DNA from: Pempheris klunzingeri
Taxonomy: Eukaryota > Chordata > Actinopteri > Acropomatiformes > Pempheridae
Assembly: GCF_042242105.1 (NCBI RefSeq)
Contig: NC_092016.1
Location: 28,721,501 to 28,785,500, forward strand
Length of the DNA stretch: 64,000 bases
Direction of reading: 5' to 3'
Shown here one piece after another: positions 1 to 57,345 of this stretch (the stretch's first letter is position 1; every line of letters starts with the position of its first letter). The position numbers were made by a program, and so were the translations under genes. The notes under the pieces are model-generated. The model did not search any database. It saw nothing but the letters and a program-made list of their open reading frames with translations, and was not told where the DNA came from.

Positions 1-1309
1 ACGGTAAAAGTAAGATCTTCAAATTCGTTATTTATTTTACTTATATATATTGTTAAAAAGCTTATCAACACTATACGAATTCGTCTAAATCGTCTAACTC
101 ACAACCGGAAACACTGTTTGCTAGTACTCTCTGTGGTTTCCGCTTCCTCTATTGGCCCCGTACCGCTCCTTTTTATTTTTCACTTGTTACAGCCATTTCG
201 AAACGTAGACAATGAACTTCATGAAGGCATTATTTGTTTTGGTTTACAAAGATAGATTGCACAAAGTTGCTGATGCATTATAACTAACGTACTTTGCACT
301 AACAATTTATCCACAACTCTGTTTGCACACAGGTTGCTCTTAAAGTGTTGGTACGCTGTCCATGTACACACTTTCCGCCTTAGCCGGTGATGCGTTCAAA
401 TACCAGATGAAATCTGCGTTTCACTCGTCTGTGCTACTCAAGGGCGTGTTCTCGCCCACCATGTTAGAAGTAACCAAGACTGAGCTGTCTTGGCTATTAT
501 AAAAGCTTTACCACTCAATGGTTCCTAGGTGAATATATTTGTTAATCGTTTATGTGTATTTGATCGGGTAAGTGTACCATACAATATATTTGAACATGTT
601 ATGTTGCGTTTCCAATATTTCCTGCGTCTTTGAATACAGCACAATAAAGGTGTTCAGGACCACTTACAACATTCTCGCATGGGGTGTTCCGTGTCGCTCC
701 ATGAGCAGATAGCTTCACCCTGTGCCCGTAGAAAAGACAGACGCGTTTCGTAGTCTTAAGGTAAGACACCGAAAGAGTTAGTAGTCAACACGACTTGTTA
801 AAATGAAAAGCATGACACAACAAGTTTGACCCATTGTAAACATGCAGTGCGTGACTCATGCACACGTTGGTGTATTTGCAGCTTTACTCATTAGTCAGTG
901 ATGTGGCCCACCAGGCTGTACCTCCCCAAGGTACCTGTGTACCAGTGAACAACACTGACAGCTACAGTCTTTGGCACAGGAAGTGTGCAGCGACCGTTGT
1001 TTTGCTACTAGCTTAGCTTTAAAGCACCAGAGTTAATGTTAAGGTCCGTTCACGATTCATTAGCCGTATTATGTTCCTCTTGGTGTTTGGTGGGATCTAC
1101 CAGTGGTTTACCTGATGCTGGCAGTGTGTCACGTGCTTTTTAACGTGGACACTTGGCCAACACAGCTGCCACAGCCCGTTGTTGTGGATGACAGGTTGCC
1201 TCCGGAAGTACTGTGAAAGCACATTTGGACAGAACCGATTTTCTTGTGTACAAGCTGAACTGAAAAGAGTGACCAGTGTTCATTTCTGTGTTTCCAGTCC
1301 AGCCTAGAC
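1..1309. other. 5' flank of gan, no gene seen
   Basis: No open frame here resembles a known protein, and no repeat family is obvious. The stretch is AT-rich on the left and becomes mixed towards the gan start codon. It probably holds the gan promoter and 5' UTR, but I see no clear CpG-rich block, TATA box at a sensible distance, or first-exon donor site that would fix the transcription start. A pyrimidine-rich acceptor-like sequence ending in CAG lies about 20 bases before the ATG, so a 5' UTR intron is possible. Confidence 0.5.
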
Positions 1310-10591
<9,282 letters not shown>

Positions 10592-10820
10592 CTTGAGGAC
10601 ACCAGCCAGTGGCGCCACTCCACTCCACTTTTGCAAACTGGTACTTCCTATACGCTGTGGGTGTGGGTTTAGGGATTTTCTGAATACTAAAGTGTCATAG
10701 TCACTAGATGCTGAGGATTGTGACTCAGTTCAGGGTTTATACTCCCTTTTGCTGTATAAGTTGATGGGACTAAAGTTCATCTAAACATGTTTTTATCATT
10801 CATTATAGTTTTTATGACAT
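10592..10820 (+). other. gan 3' UTR start
   Basis: Sequence directly after the gan stop codon is expected to be 3' UTR. No AATAAA is visible before the repeat that begins near 10821, so the polyadenylation site is not placed. Candidate hexamers occur only further on (about 13168 and 14072), beyond the transposon copies. Confidence 0.4.
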
Positions 10821-11085
10821 GCATCCACTGTCTACACCGCTTATCCTTCAGGGTGGCAGGGTGGGCTGGAGCCAGTCCCAGCTGACTTTAGGTGAGAGGC
10901 AGGGTGCACCCTGGACTGGTTACTAGTCAGTCACAGGGCCAACACATAGAGCAACAAGCATTCACACTCACACTAATACCCAATTTAGAGTCACCAATTG
11001 TACTGTTTATTGAACTGTGGGAGGAGAAAACCCATGCAAGCATGGAGAACATACATACTCCACACAGAAAGACCTAGATGTGGAA
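10821..11085 (-). mobile_element. L2/SINE-like retroposon fragment, minus orientation
   Basis: This degenerate copy of a common teleost repeat is recognised by CTTATCC..GCAGGGTGG, CCAGTCCCAGCTGACTTTAG and the ACCCATGCAAGCATGGAGAA block read in reverse. Related copies lie at 21649-21928 (plus), 35911-36266 (plus) and 51459-51690 (minus). Confidence 0.7.
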
Positions 11086-11144
11086 CCAGAACATAATATG
11101 AAATATTTATTACCTTGTTTGGTGGCGTATCATTTCTTTCTGGC

Positions 11145-11207
11145 CAAATGTAGACAACATTGCAATTTGTCCAGATATTTGCAACAGCTGCAGTGAGGGT
11201 TAAGGGC
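11145..11207 (+). repeat. Short duplicated segment, copy 1
   Basis: A segment of about 60 bp, ending in TTTGCAACAGCTGCAGTG and GGTTAAG, recurs at about 12700-12757 with roughly three quarters identity by eye. It lies just outside the left end of the Tc1-like element. No function assigned. Confidence 0.5.
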
Positions 11208-11224
11208 TGAAAATCATTCACACA

Positions 11225-12294
11225 CAGTCGCACTCAAAATTATTCAACCCCCATTGCAAATTAGGTGTATTAGCAAAATTTCCAAATTTTGAGCTGTGTT
11301 GGAACACAATGAACAATGAACAACTCAAACAAGAACAATTGAAATAGCTCAACACAACTAATTTTACCGGTGGTTTCTCCAAATTCAACAAAATATGCCA
11401 CTTTTAATGACTACTGCAATCTGAAAATGATTCAACCCCTTCCTGACGAGCATCTTTAGTACCTAGCAGAGCTCCCTTTCACTGTAATGACCTGCTGCAA
11501 AAGTGATGCACAGCCAGACACAAGAGATTTTCTGTGGGATTCAAGTCAGGCGACTGTGACGGCCACTCTAGTATCTTACAGGAGTTTTTCTGCCAAGCCT
11601 TGGTGGACTTTGAGGTATGGTTTGGGTCATTAATCTGTTGGAAGGTCCAATGACACCCAAGATTCAGCTCCTTCAAGGATGACTTGGTGTTTTCTCCAAG
11701 GATTTCCTGATACTTGATTGAATCCATCTTGACCTCCAAACGCTGCAGGTTTCCAGTGCTAGAAGAAGCAAATCAGCCCCAGAGCATCACAGAGCCACCG
11801 CCATGATTCACTGTAGGCAGAATCCCAAAACTTGGACCTGGAAAGTAAACTTTTTTGTAAGGACTATTTTCAACCCAAATGGCAACTTAAAACATCACTG
11901 CAAACATCTTTGCTTCTATCAGTGAAGAATTATTGCTCAGTTCAGCTCAGCTCAGATCAGTTTTTTCTTTTTCCCGGTTTGAAAAGACTGACTTGATGTT
12001 TCTGTCTTGTTATTCCCAGATTAACCACCCTGAACAGGTCTCGCTTCAAATGTTAACCAGTTTTTTTGCTTCAGTGTGATGAAGTATCTTGATTTGGATC
12101 AGCCAAATAGCAGATATTCCTCGCTAGTTATTTTATTATTGATTTTCCAGAAAATGCCACTTATTCACATTTTAAATGTGTTCAATCATACATCAGGTTG
12201 ACTTTAAGTTGTTCATTGAACACAGCTGAAAGTTTGAAAATGTTGCTAATACACCTAAATTGCAATGGGGGTTGAATAATTTTGAGTGCAACTG
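11225..12294 (-). mobile_element. Degenerate Tc1-like transposon with terminal inverted repeats
   Basis: The ends at 11225 and 12294 are inverted copies of each other (CAGTYGCACTCAAAATTATT on the left, its complement on the right), continuing through a TTCAACCCC and TTGCAAATTAGGTGTATTAG type stretch. Inside, on the minus strand at about 11479-11739, a transposase remnant shows the hallmarks of Tc1 enzymes: DSIKYQEILGEN, NDPNHTSKSTKAWQ and LEWPSQSPDLNPTENL. The N-terminal part of the transposase is missing; the space is filled by a dispersed repeat (11869-12200). The element cannot encode an active enzyme. Confidence 0.85.
11869..12200. repeat. Dispersed repeat, copy B, inside the Tc1-like element
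   Basis: Order and content match copy A at 8695-9155: a GGTTTGAAAAGACTGA block, CTCGCTTCAAATGTTAACCA, a TATCTTGATTTG block and GATTTTCCAGAAAATG. It occupies the place where the transposase N-terminus would be, so it was either inserted there or is part of a non-autonomous Tc1-derived element. Confidence 0.6.
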
Positions 12295-14395
12295 TGTCTA
12301 TATCTTCAGTGGGAAGTGGAATTTTTGTGTCATTTCTTTAGAATCATAGAGAATGGCGGGGCGGGGGGGGGAAACACATAAAGTATTCATCGCTATCTGT
12401 GTCAAATTACACACAGATTGTGTTATCCTAAAACCAGTGCCTATGAACCATAGTGCTACCATGTTAATAGAAAGACGAGCAGCAAAACGTCAACTCACAG
12501 ACGAGCGGTGCAGAATATTGCAAGAAAAGAAACAGCAGGAGCTGTTTAAGCAAATGCAAAAAAAACAACAACATCCGGTTACATGAACATGGACAGCCCC
12601 CTAATGGTTCTAACAACTCTGTCTGTTGTCCATTGGGGGCAATGGGGCAGTAACGGATCTATAATGTTGTTTAGTACTAGGTAGTTCATCTTTCAGACCA
12701 AACGTAGATGTCATGATCATCTGTCTAGATATCTGCAACAGCTGCAGTGGAGGTTAAGTCTCCACTGACACTGACAGTCAACGTTTCAGCCATTTCCCAA
12801 TATGAATCAAGAAGTTATTATTGTAAATGTGATAACAAAATAGTACACATACTTAAAATAGTCACTTTCATTGTGGACAGAACAAGATCACAGTGCCTGG
12901 GGCTTCTAGTGCTAGGATTGTCACTGGGAACCTCTGCTCTGCTCTACATGCTTGTTCTCTCCAATTTTTCTCAATTGTTTCCACTCATTCTCAGACCTCA
13001 CATTCTCCGAACTCTGCACATAGCACCAAAACACACACAAAAGTTCAAGCTCCACAGATTACCTGCAGAATGAAACTCTGCATTAATTATGATATAATTA
13101 TGAATAATTGTTATTCACGATGTGATAATTATGTATTCTGTGTTCAAATGACACACGCTACATTAAGAATAAAGATTCTAAGAACCGTTTGAACACTGAT
13201 GTGCAAAACGTAAAATCAAAAAAGGAAAAAAAAAATTGTGTTTTTATACTTAAATATAAAACACACAAATACACTGTCACATAAACTTCTTTTAATGTTC
13301 TCCAAAACAGAAGAGATGACCTTCATTACTGAAGCTCTGATTGCTAAGTGATCAATAGTACAACGTGTGTTTACCCATGTGAGCAGTCAGAATGGATATG
13401 AGGAGATTGAACTTATGCGTTTGGAATGGCAGTGTGTTTCATGTGAACACAAGATTTTATTCATGAAGACTGTGTGAGTGTTTTGTCAAAGTGTGTAGAG
13501 CAGTGCAAAGCAGGAAATGGGCTTGTATCTTAGCCGAATTGGTTGAGGAGGTATTTAAACAATGGGGAAAAACTGTGAAAGGCCTACCTATGCAGCAAAT
13601 GAATAATGGACAGTGTAGAAAATCACTCATTAAATTAGTCGATGAAGGCTGTTGGAAAATGTGTGCACCAAATAGTACAAGACATAGAACATATTGTATT
13701 GAGTGAATGTTTGCACATTAGAGCACAAGCGCTTCACTTGATAGTCCGTTTTTATTGCTCACCAAGCCGTGGTCACCTAGCCTGTGCAGGAGCAGACGTC
13801 TCCACGAGACACTCTTGAGTTGCTGCCTTCACGACCTCTGACCTGGCTTTCCAGTCAGTACAGTTTTGGCATCCCTTGACCCTATTTGTTCTGTGTGAGT
13901 TCCAGCTGCCGCTGTCCGTCCTCGGCTCAGGAGCAGCACGTACTGAGTACACACACAGTGAGTGGAGCTCACGGATACAAACGCTCCTCTCATAACACGC
14001 CTTTCTCACAGAAAGGCACTATACCTCATACCCATCAGAGACACTTGCACGGTTGAGACTGAGGTGTGACCAATAAAGCCCAATCAAAGTATTTTTTAAA
14101 TTGTGAAGGAAGTAATGTTAACTTTAACTGATATGTCATAGCTTCTTTGTTTTATACTAAAAACACCACGTTGTTTAGGGTCCAAATTCCTACTGCAACT
14201 GCAGTCTGTTACAGGAAAGGAGGTTAGAAAAAAGGGTGAGGTTACGTCTTTATGTTGAAACTACTGTAATTTGTATGGTGCAACATGTATTTACTAAGTT
14301 GTAGTGTAAGCTATGAATTTAAACACAGCTAGTGCAGCCAGCCGCAGGTCTTATCATCAGTGCCACCACCAGGCAACTGTGTAAGTTCTAACTGA
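12295..14395. other. Intergenic, no gene recognised
   Basis: Open frames here are short and lack homology I can name. A second copy of the short duplicated segment lies at about 12700-12757. AATAAA hexamers occur near 13168 and 14072 and might serve gan transcripts, but this is speculative. No RNA gene seen. Confidence 0.4.
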
Positions 14396-15115
14396 TTTCA
14401 GAATCAGCTGTTATTTATTCTAAGTATGTGAACACATACGAGGAATTGGACTTTGGTTTTTCCGCTGCTGACGTAAACAGACAAAAAGGGAGACAAGAAC
14501 AACAAAGCTGAACAAAGTGAACACACACTTAACTGAAGCAAAAAGATAACCATGTGCAATGTAGATACATAAATATATAGAAGTATAGATGATGAAAACT
14601 ATGACAGAGTGTAAAGAAGACAGTAGTGCAATGATGCAGAGTGCAAAGATGCTGGAATAAATATGGAATTACTGTGTACAGGTTCTGTTATATCCATGAG
14701 GGAGGTAGGATATGGGGGTATACAGTATAGTAATGGTGTGCTAACCAAAATAAAGAATATACTTTAGAGAACGTTGTAATTACAGTTGTAGCGGGTTTGT
14801 TTCTGACACGGTAACAGATTGAAGTGTTCTGTCGTGGATAGAGGCTGTGTCTGTGCCTGGTTGTTTTGGCGTGCAGTGATCTGTAGCACCTGCCTGAGGG
14901 GAGGAGTTGGAACAGGTTGTGTCCAGGGTGGGACGGGTCTGAAGTGATGTTTCCCGACTCTGGGTGTGTATAAGTCCTGGATGGAGGGCAGGTTAGCACC
15001 GCTGATTTTTCTCTGCAGTCGCGACAGTCTGTTGTAGTCTGTTCCTGTTCTGCTGGGCGGCCGATTCAAACCAGACAGTGAAGGAGGTAGAGAGAACAGA
15101 CTGGGTGACTGCAGA
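14396..15115 (-). mobile_element. LINE 3' end with reverse-transcriptase C-terminal remnant, minus orientation
   Basis: On the minus strand at about 14790-15110, frame-broken peptides match the C-terminal tail typical of fish non-LTR ORF2 proteins: LPSIQDLYTP in one frame, then DPSHPGHNLFQLLPSGRCYR in another. The piece at 14396-14480 resembles the 3' UTR of the same family (TATGTGAACACATACGAGGA). It is a dead fragment, 5' truncated and frameshifted. Confidence 0.75.
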
Positions 15116-15894
15116 CTAGAACTGGATCAGCAGGTCCCGAGATGGGTTTGAAGTTCCTGAGCTGGCACAGGAAGTACATCCTCCACTGGGCCTTTTAGAG
15201 GATTTAAAAACAGAAAAGCTGCCGTCTTGCTATCAGTCATCAGTAAGTTTTCTTGATCAGTTGACAGACACTCAAAATGCTACTTTTTTTTGTACAATGT
15301 GAAATAAAGACAGAGAAACATTTGTCAGCTTTGCCGCTATGTCGCACCTCAGTTGAAATATACAAAGGAACAGTTGTCATACATTATGTTCACACTGATA
15401 TGACACACCAACTGAAAAAAGGATTTCCTGTGGTAGCCTGCTCAAAGAAAGCAGCAGGGCCAGTCTGCAGTCGAAGGCTCAACTGTGAATATTCTACTTC
15501 CTTATTTTTGACACTGAACATTCCATAGTGTCTCATCTTTTATGGTAAATACCATGTTTCCTTCTCGAGCTGCTCTGTATCCTAGACAACGCTTGTTCTC
15601 ACATGTTAACACCTTGTGTCTCCGTCTCTGCTTCATGACGCACTTGAACAAAGAGCTCTGGCTTTAATCGGCCACGTTGTGAAAGATGGGGAGTGACTCT
15701 GCTGTTTCAGTGTGTATTTTTGTAACTGATGCATGAGGAAGTTTTGTAAGATGTCGCCCGTCAGTGTCATTCATTTACGTCAAAGGAATTAAAATGCCAA
15801 AGTGGTCAGCTCTATGTCTTATCCCCTTTGTCTCTCTTTTTATTTGTTTGTATGCCATCAGACACTCACTCTTAGACTTTTATCAATCATTGCT

Positions 15895-16145
15895 CAGCTG
15901 CACTCAAAATGATTCAACCCCCTGAACAGAGTCCCTCATGAGAGCGCTCATTTGCAAATCAGGTGTTGTCTCAAGCACACCTGAGTTGCGCCAGGTGTGC
16001 TTGAGACAGAACACATCACATACCCGCTGGCTGGGGGATTGTTCACAGTGACGTGTGATTGCATGTTAGAAATATGAGTAAGTCAAGAGAATTGTCCAAA
16101 AGGTTAAAGTAGTTGGTCTATTACACTGAGATTTTGATGCTTTTT
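15895..16145 (+). mobile_element. Left end of a Tc1-like element (truncated)
   Basis: The segment begins with CAGCTGCACTCAAAATGATT, the same terminal repeat as the element at 11225-12294. It then follows the 5' non-coding part shared with the copy near 34970-35190 (TTGCAAATCAGGTGTTGTCT, AGAAATATGAGTAAGTCAA). No right end was found, so it is a truncated copy. It contains a perfect 17-bp hairpin. Confidence 0.75.
15967..16008. repeat. Perfect 17-bp inverted repeat (hairpin) in Tc1-like 5' region
   Basis: Arms 15967-15983 (TGTCTCAAGCACACCTG) and 15992-16008 (its exact reverse complement) flank an 8-base loop. In the copy near 35048-35090 the same region has decayed and the arms no longer pair fully. 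Confidence 0.9.
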
Positions 16146-18117
16146 TTTAAACTAGTAAAATCTGCATGTGAAGGTGGTACCGTGAATATCCAAAATAGGT
16201 TTCAAGAAAGTTTTCAAACCAAAATGAAATCGTCAGAAGTTCTTTCCGGAAGTAAGGATTGAAAATACTGTGGCCCCACATCAAGCTGTGTTCCTGCAAA
16301 ATTCCTGGCTGTAATGAATGCATGCTGAAAGGTAGGGCAGGTCATCTATCAATCCTTGCTCAATCCTTGGTGTGTGTGGTGTGTGTGAATGTTTGTGAAA
16401 GAATAGTCTCCTCCCACTTAGAGTCCTCCTGTGTGAGCACATGGGTGAACGTGGATGTAGTATAAAGGCACTATACATACAAGTACAGACCGTTTACAGT
16501 TCTCAAAGTGTAATTCCTACATGTGAACATGGAAAATGTGTCTAGTTGGGTTTATCTGTATGAGCACAATACATTGGTGTGTATTGGTCAAGGAGTCTAG
16601 ACGGGGGATTAACAAAACAGGATCATGTAGCATTGATCAGGATGGGGGGTGATTCAGTTAAAGTGAGCAGAATCCAGCTAATCTGGGTCCTGTGACTGAT
16701 GTGGGGTGGGGAAGAGGTCACTGACATGGCACTGAGTTCCTGTAAAACTGATCAGCGCCGAGAGTTACGACTGATCTCTTATTGTTCATGTAATTAACAG
16801 TCAGTGCGGGAATCAGTCGTGTGAATGAACGTTGCTCTCTGGACACGACAGAGAAGAGACCCGTTTTCTTTTGGTCTCTACGTGTCGTTCATCGTGCTGC
16901 TCCGGGGGCTTTTCCACTTTGAGAGTGAAAGAAAACGCGACACAATCTTCTTACAAATGAAAAGTAATTCATAAAACATAGTCTTGCTCAGTTTAATACA
17001 CATGTACGTGTTAAGGTGCGACCAGCCTCTTGGTGGAGGCTAATGTGAACACACTTAAAAATACTACTTCACTGCTTTTTGAGTCTTTGCTGCTTATGCT
17101 GCTGTTAAACTACATTTCAGCATTCACCACTGGATTTGCTCCTGTATTTACCACAAGTTCCACAGGCTTGCTTTATGTCCTCAGTTCTGGATGACGATGA
17201 TGATGATGATGATGATTTTATTTTAAAATGATCTAATTTATTACAAGATGTCAAGAGTTTTTTCTCGAGAAATGTTGGTATTATCTTCAGTACACACGTT
17301 TAATAATTTGACTGAACAGTGTTTGTTATGGATTTCCAACACAGATTTCATTCCATGAGATATTTAATAAAGTAATTTCAATTATTGCCACATTACATTC
17401 TTACTTCATTGACTTCTTTCCCCTGTTGACACAACAGCAGACAGTCTGCTAGCGGTCCGGTCAGCGTGTTGTAACTTGTCTCCAGAACAATACTGGCTGG
17501 AGTGCCAGCGGTGTTGTGGCAGGAAGGAGTCAGCTGATGGGGGATTGTGGGTGGAACGGGAAAAAAAAGTGACTTTAAGAGAACTGTGGGATGTCCCAGC
17601 GGGAACATAGGCCTGTGGAAGCCTTAGAGGTGACGCTGAAGTAGTTGTTATTGTGAGATGGCTCCCTTGAGATGGGAAGTTGTGAGGTTTTTGCTCCCAG
17701 TCATTGACATTCAGTGCAGCCCTAACACTCTCCTGTGTTTCTGCAGCGTCGCTCTCTTGGGCTCATTCTTCCAGGAGTGTCAAATCAAGCAGGAGTTTTT
17801 TTCGACCTGCGTTCGACAGATGACATCGTCTCCTACGTGTATAAAATATTAGCCACGTTTGACCTGAACTGCACTGGTACATCATATGTGAGGGGTGCAA
17901 ATGGCTATTTTCCACATGTCTAGGCTTTTATATACCCATCTTAGGTCACTGACACCACCCCACAAGTGCATTTAAAATATTAAAAATCTATGTAGCAATA
18001 TTTGCCCTACTTGTTGGGCAAACCTCTGCCACAGGGGTCATGTCCAAGAGCGTTTGAATAGTTCAGTACATTTTTCCTGATTTTCCCCACTCGGACAGTT
18101 TTGTTTGAATTCATTTT
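16146..18117. other. Intergenic, no gene recognised
   Basis: I see no recognisable gene. A short (GAT)n run lies near 17197-17215. A possible exon-like frame at about 17745-17877 has an acceptor-like CTGCAG before it and a GT after it, but its translation matches nothing I know. Confidence 0.35.
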
Positions 18118-18365
18118 TAAAATAGAATAGAATAGAATAGAATAGTTCCTTTATTGATCCTTCACAGTACAGACAGACACCCCACAGACAACAAACAGCC
18201 ACCACAAGACAACCAACACTTAAGGCACAAAAACACTAGTAAAAAAGGAAACTCTATATGAAAATATAAAATATGTACAATCTAAAATAGAATAATATAA
18301 CATAAGACTAGTATACAATATAACAAATAAAAAGAAATAGAAATATCTTGTGTGTAGAGAACAGA
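18118..18365 (-). mobile_element. Retroposon 3' end with (AATAG)n tail, minus orientation
   Basis: A pentanucleotide run (about 18121-18145) is followed by TTCCTTTATTGATCCTTCAC, the reverse complement of the AATAAA-containing 3' end seen in plus orientation near 26562 and 50480. An AT-rich non-coding body follows. Confidence 0.6.
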
Positions 18366-19279
18366 AATAAGCATTCATACTCTCTTCTCTTATTTCATAC
18401 TCAGGTAATTATTTCAAAATGCCTTTGATTCATTCTCACTCTTAAATGTCATATGAGGAGGTCTGACAGTGAAGGTGGTTACTGGAATGCTTTCAGAATA
18501 ACCACAGACTTGACACCGCATCAGTGGGAAATAACACCCAAGGTGTCACCACCCCCTTCCACCTACACCAGGTGTGGCTCAGAATGCTGACTGATGGTAA
18601 AGCAAGATAACTCAATGTCGATGTTTTTTAGTGGATGGAAACATAAGCATTTGGCTGATTCATAAGTTACAGTGTTGGTAGGGATGTTCTCAAAGTGGGA
18701 TGTGCCATCCAACATCCGCCCACCTGAAGTGTCCATGAAGAGACAGAAGTACATTTCCACTAAGGTGAGGCGAGATGTGCTTCTCTCTGGACCTCAGACC
18801 AAACTCCATCTGATGGGGTTCATCATCCAGACCAGTCTGGCTTTAGATAGCTGGTGGCCACCTAGAGGCTGTGGGGGGGGGGGCATCTACTGAGGTACAG
18901 CTCAAAACTGTACTGTGCTGCACTTGAAAACAGATCTGAAATATTTGTACTTTGAGTATTTCAACGTTCTTCTGTATACCTCCAGTCCACCACATTTCAA
19001 AAGCAAACTTCCCATCACATTTATTTTATAACTTTAGGTACTAGTCAGATTAATAATATAATATATTTATTATTAGTATAAAGCTGGAGCCTCATTAGCA
19101 TCACATGGTTGTGAAACAGGCCGTTTTACTTTGGAAACTCAACATATATTGTGATGCCAATACTTTTTTGCATGACGCTGACTAGTTTTTTTAGAGCCAC
19201 TCTCACAAGCTCACAGTGAACTGTGGGGAACTTCTTCCTGCTCTGATGTCGAGCTGCATCATTTTCCAGCGAAAGGAAA

Positions 19280-54392
<35,113 letters not shown>

Positions 54393-57345
54393 TCGACCTC
54401 GCTCTTACTCCCCTCACACATAACCGGATACACACACAAAAACATATGCACACACTCTGCACACAGGCTCAGATATATATCACGAAAATTGTGTGGTGAT
54501 GTCCTCTCCATCGTTAGACTAGGAACACTCACTTCATGCCAGCTTGAGGATCACCTGATGTAACCAGAACATCTCTGACACATTTATGTCAGAAGGGAAG
54601 CTTCAGATGTCATCACCAAACCCCCGTAGTGTCACGAGGAAGGGACCGTTTAGTTAGCGCCAGCATCACTTTTTTTCTAAATGAGAAATCTTTATAGACC
54701 GTGCCGCTCCCCTTACTTCTGCCTCCAACGTTCCGAGGGCCTTGTTTTACCGAAATGATCATAGGACTTGCAAAGACCCGCTATGTTGTGACATAAGGGA
54801 CCCTTTTCCCTTTCTCTTGCTTTGCCCTGCCAATATATGGTCTCTCAGTTTTCATGTTCAGTCTAAATCTAGCTCTCCAGACATTCCCCCCCCCCCACCT
54901 CTGTGTGTCTGTGTTAGGAGGAAAAACCTGAATCGCCCCTCTGCCCTCGGAGCCTTCCTCTCTTTTTCTCTCTCCTGCCCTCGCGCAGTGAAGGCTGGAC
55001 ACAGCAGCTCACATTCCAGTTCGTCTCCGATCTGATTCACAATGTAGCTCTTCAAACAGACGTGTTGAACTGTCACTCGCTTCAGTCCTTACTCGATCTT
55101 TGACTTATCAGTTATCAGGTTCAAATTTCGGTCTCTTCAAGTCTTTCACTGGGAAAACGAGGTGCTACCTCCGAGAAAAGAAGAGTTGCAAGACTGTGCC
55201 TATTCCTCATTCACAACACGTTCATACACAAAAAAGAGAAAAAAAAGGTTTTTATCAACTTGAATGAACATATTTTTCCAGACATCTGTGCTTTCATATA
55301 TCGTGTGTTTCTATATAAAACATAAATATGAAGATAACCCCAGTGATGACATTTCAGAACCATTTTGGGAGGTCTGCGGGAAAGTTTAACAGCAATGGCA
55401 ACATTTGTTCCTTTTTCATTTGTTTTCAGTGTACATACTGATGATCTCCCATTTCTATCTAATAGGACAGTTGTGTAGCAGTAGCCAGGTGGTCTGGGAC
55501 TGCCTAATATTTATAAGTTGTTTCTTTCAAACCTCCTTTAGTGTGTCTCTCCTGGAGTTTGTCCTGACAGTTATGAAGTGCACAGGCCCTTTTTTTTTTT
55601 TTTTGCAACATATAACATAAAAAGCCAACCAAGAGGGTGCCCATACATGGATCTCTGTGCACCATGCCATGGTGGTAATGTAGACCTGTGAAATGGACAG
55701 TAATTGTAAAGTGGACCTGCACACAAGACCCATCACCAGCTGAGAGTTGTATATTTTCATATCTTCTGCTATTTTTTTTGGTTCTGTTTGAGATGAGAAA
55801 AGAAGAAAGGACACTTGCCAAACGTCTTCATCAAATTTAGTTTTTGTTTTGTGCACTCGTTTAATCAGGCCAGCATGAGCGTGGGTTTAGTACTGATTGG
55901 TGTTTCAAGTGGAACCTGTCGTGACGTGCCTGTGGAGAGACACTGACACTGTTTGGGTTCATATCTCTGAACTCGTGTTCTCTTTTTCTCTGTCACACCA
56001 CCTGTTTGGAATTGTTATGCTGTATTTATATTACACCATAATACATGGGTGACATTTTTAGGTGGTATGGATGATAATTCTCATCAGAGGATGGGACAAA
56101 GTTATTGTACATATTCTGTCACAGTGGGCTATAAGGGACAAAAGATTGGAAAAGGCACCTTTCGGCCATATTTGCCCATCTACATTCCCTCAAAATGTTG
56201 CCTGTTTATTGTGGCAGCATTTCATACAATGTGGTGACTGCCCCTGACACACTGCGAGTCTGTCAGAATCTCCTTTTCCTCTGTCTAGATGCGGATTTGG
56301 ATCGATTTATCTCGTGTCAGTGGCCCTAAAAAACACAAGTCAAATTTCACACCCTTTTTCCAGTCAGCCTCGCTCTGACTGCATCCATCCATTTTATTTA
56401 TTCATGTCAACCTTCAGAATGCTCTGGATGGTTGCTGAATTAAAGCAGAAGCTGCAGCAGAGGACAGGATGCCGTCCGCTATGAGATACTTTGTTTCCTA
56501 TTTATTGGGTGCCATGACAGTTTTCTGTTTGGCCTGTATGTGTACGGCCATTTTTTGGTATGGCTTTAGGACCTTGTGCTCTCTTTCATATCCTGTATGA
56601 TGTATATATGAGTGTATATAGTCTATCATCTTCTCCCTTCTTCTCTTTAAACCATTTTTGAATACTTCCCCCCCTGTTTTTCTTCCTCATCCTTTTCTGT
56701 ATTTTTCTCGGCATCCCTTCGTCGGGAGGCTGGTGTTGCCTTCATATTAATGTGTGTGGTTGCTTTTTTCACACAAAGTGCACTGTAGTCTATCAAATAA
56801 TGTTTTGATGATATCTTTAAAGTTTCCAATGTCTTTGACTTGATCACTTTAATCAATTTTTGTTTGTTGTTTAGTTTTTTTTTGGCATGTATATGTTGCT
56901 GCATAATCTGGTATTCTTATTTTGTAATTCTGTTTTATAAAAGGTTTGAAATATGATAAAGGGTCTGATCACTATCTTACTGAGGTTAAGGACTGAAATG
57001 GAGAGATCCCATCCAACTATTTTCTAATTTATTGTTGCCATGGTTCTACCCATGAGCCTTAATCAAGGCACATTGACATTGATTTTCTAAAAAGCCAATA
57101 CCAGTACTGTTACTGTGGGACGGAAGCTGTCCCTAGCTGAGATTTAAGCAGTTCTAATCAGGTTTGGCCATTTTCATATCACCAAATGCAAATATCTCTT
57201 GTTTCCTCAAGAATTTTCTTTGAATTCATATTAGAGCTGGACCACGCTGTTTTACCATTTTAAGTTGTTGGTTCCACATATTCGCGATCTAATCATTCAG
57301 TGTAACTTAACCGTACTTTTGTTTTATCCCTATTGTCTGAATGTT

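Noticed and set aside
12353..12586. 77-codon open frame with a basic, Gln-rich end
   Set aside because: No homology I recognise, no splice context, AT-rich intergenic position; most likely chance or old repeat.
17735..17923. Exon-like open frame containing GVFFDLRSTDDIVSYVYK
   Set aside because: An acceptor-like CTGCAG precedes it and a GT follows, but it matches no protein I know and no partner exons are visible; could be a repeat remnant.
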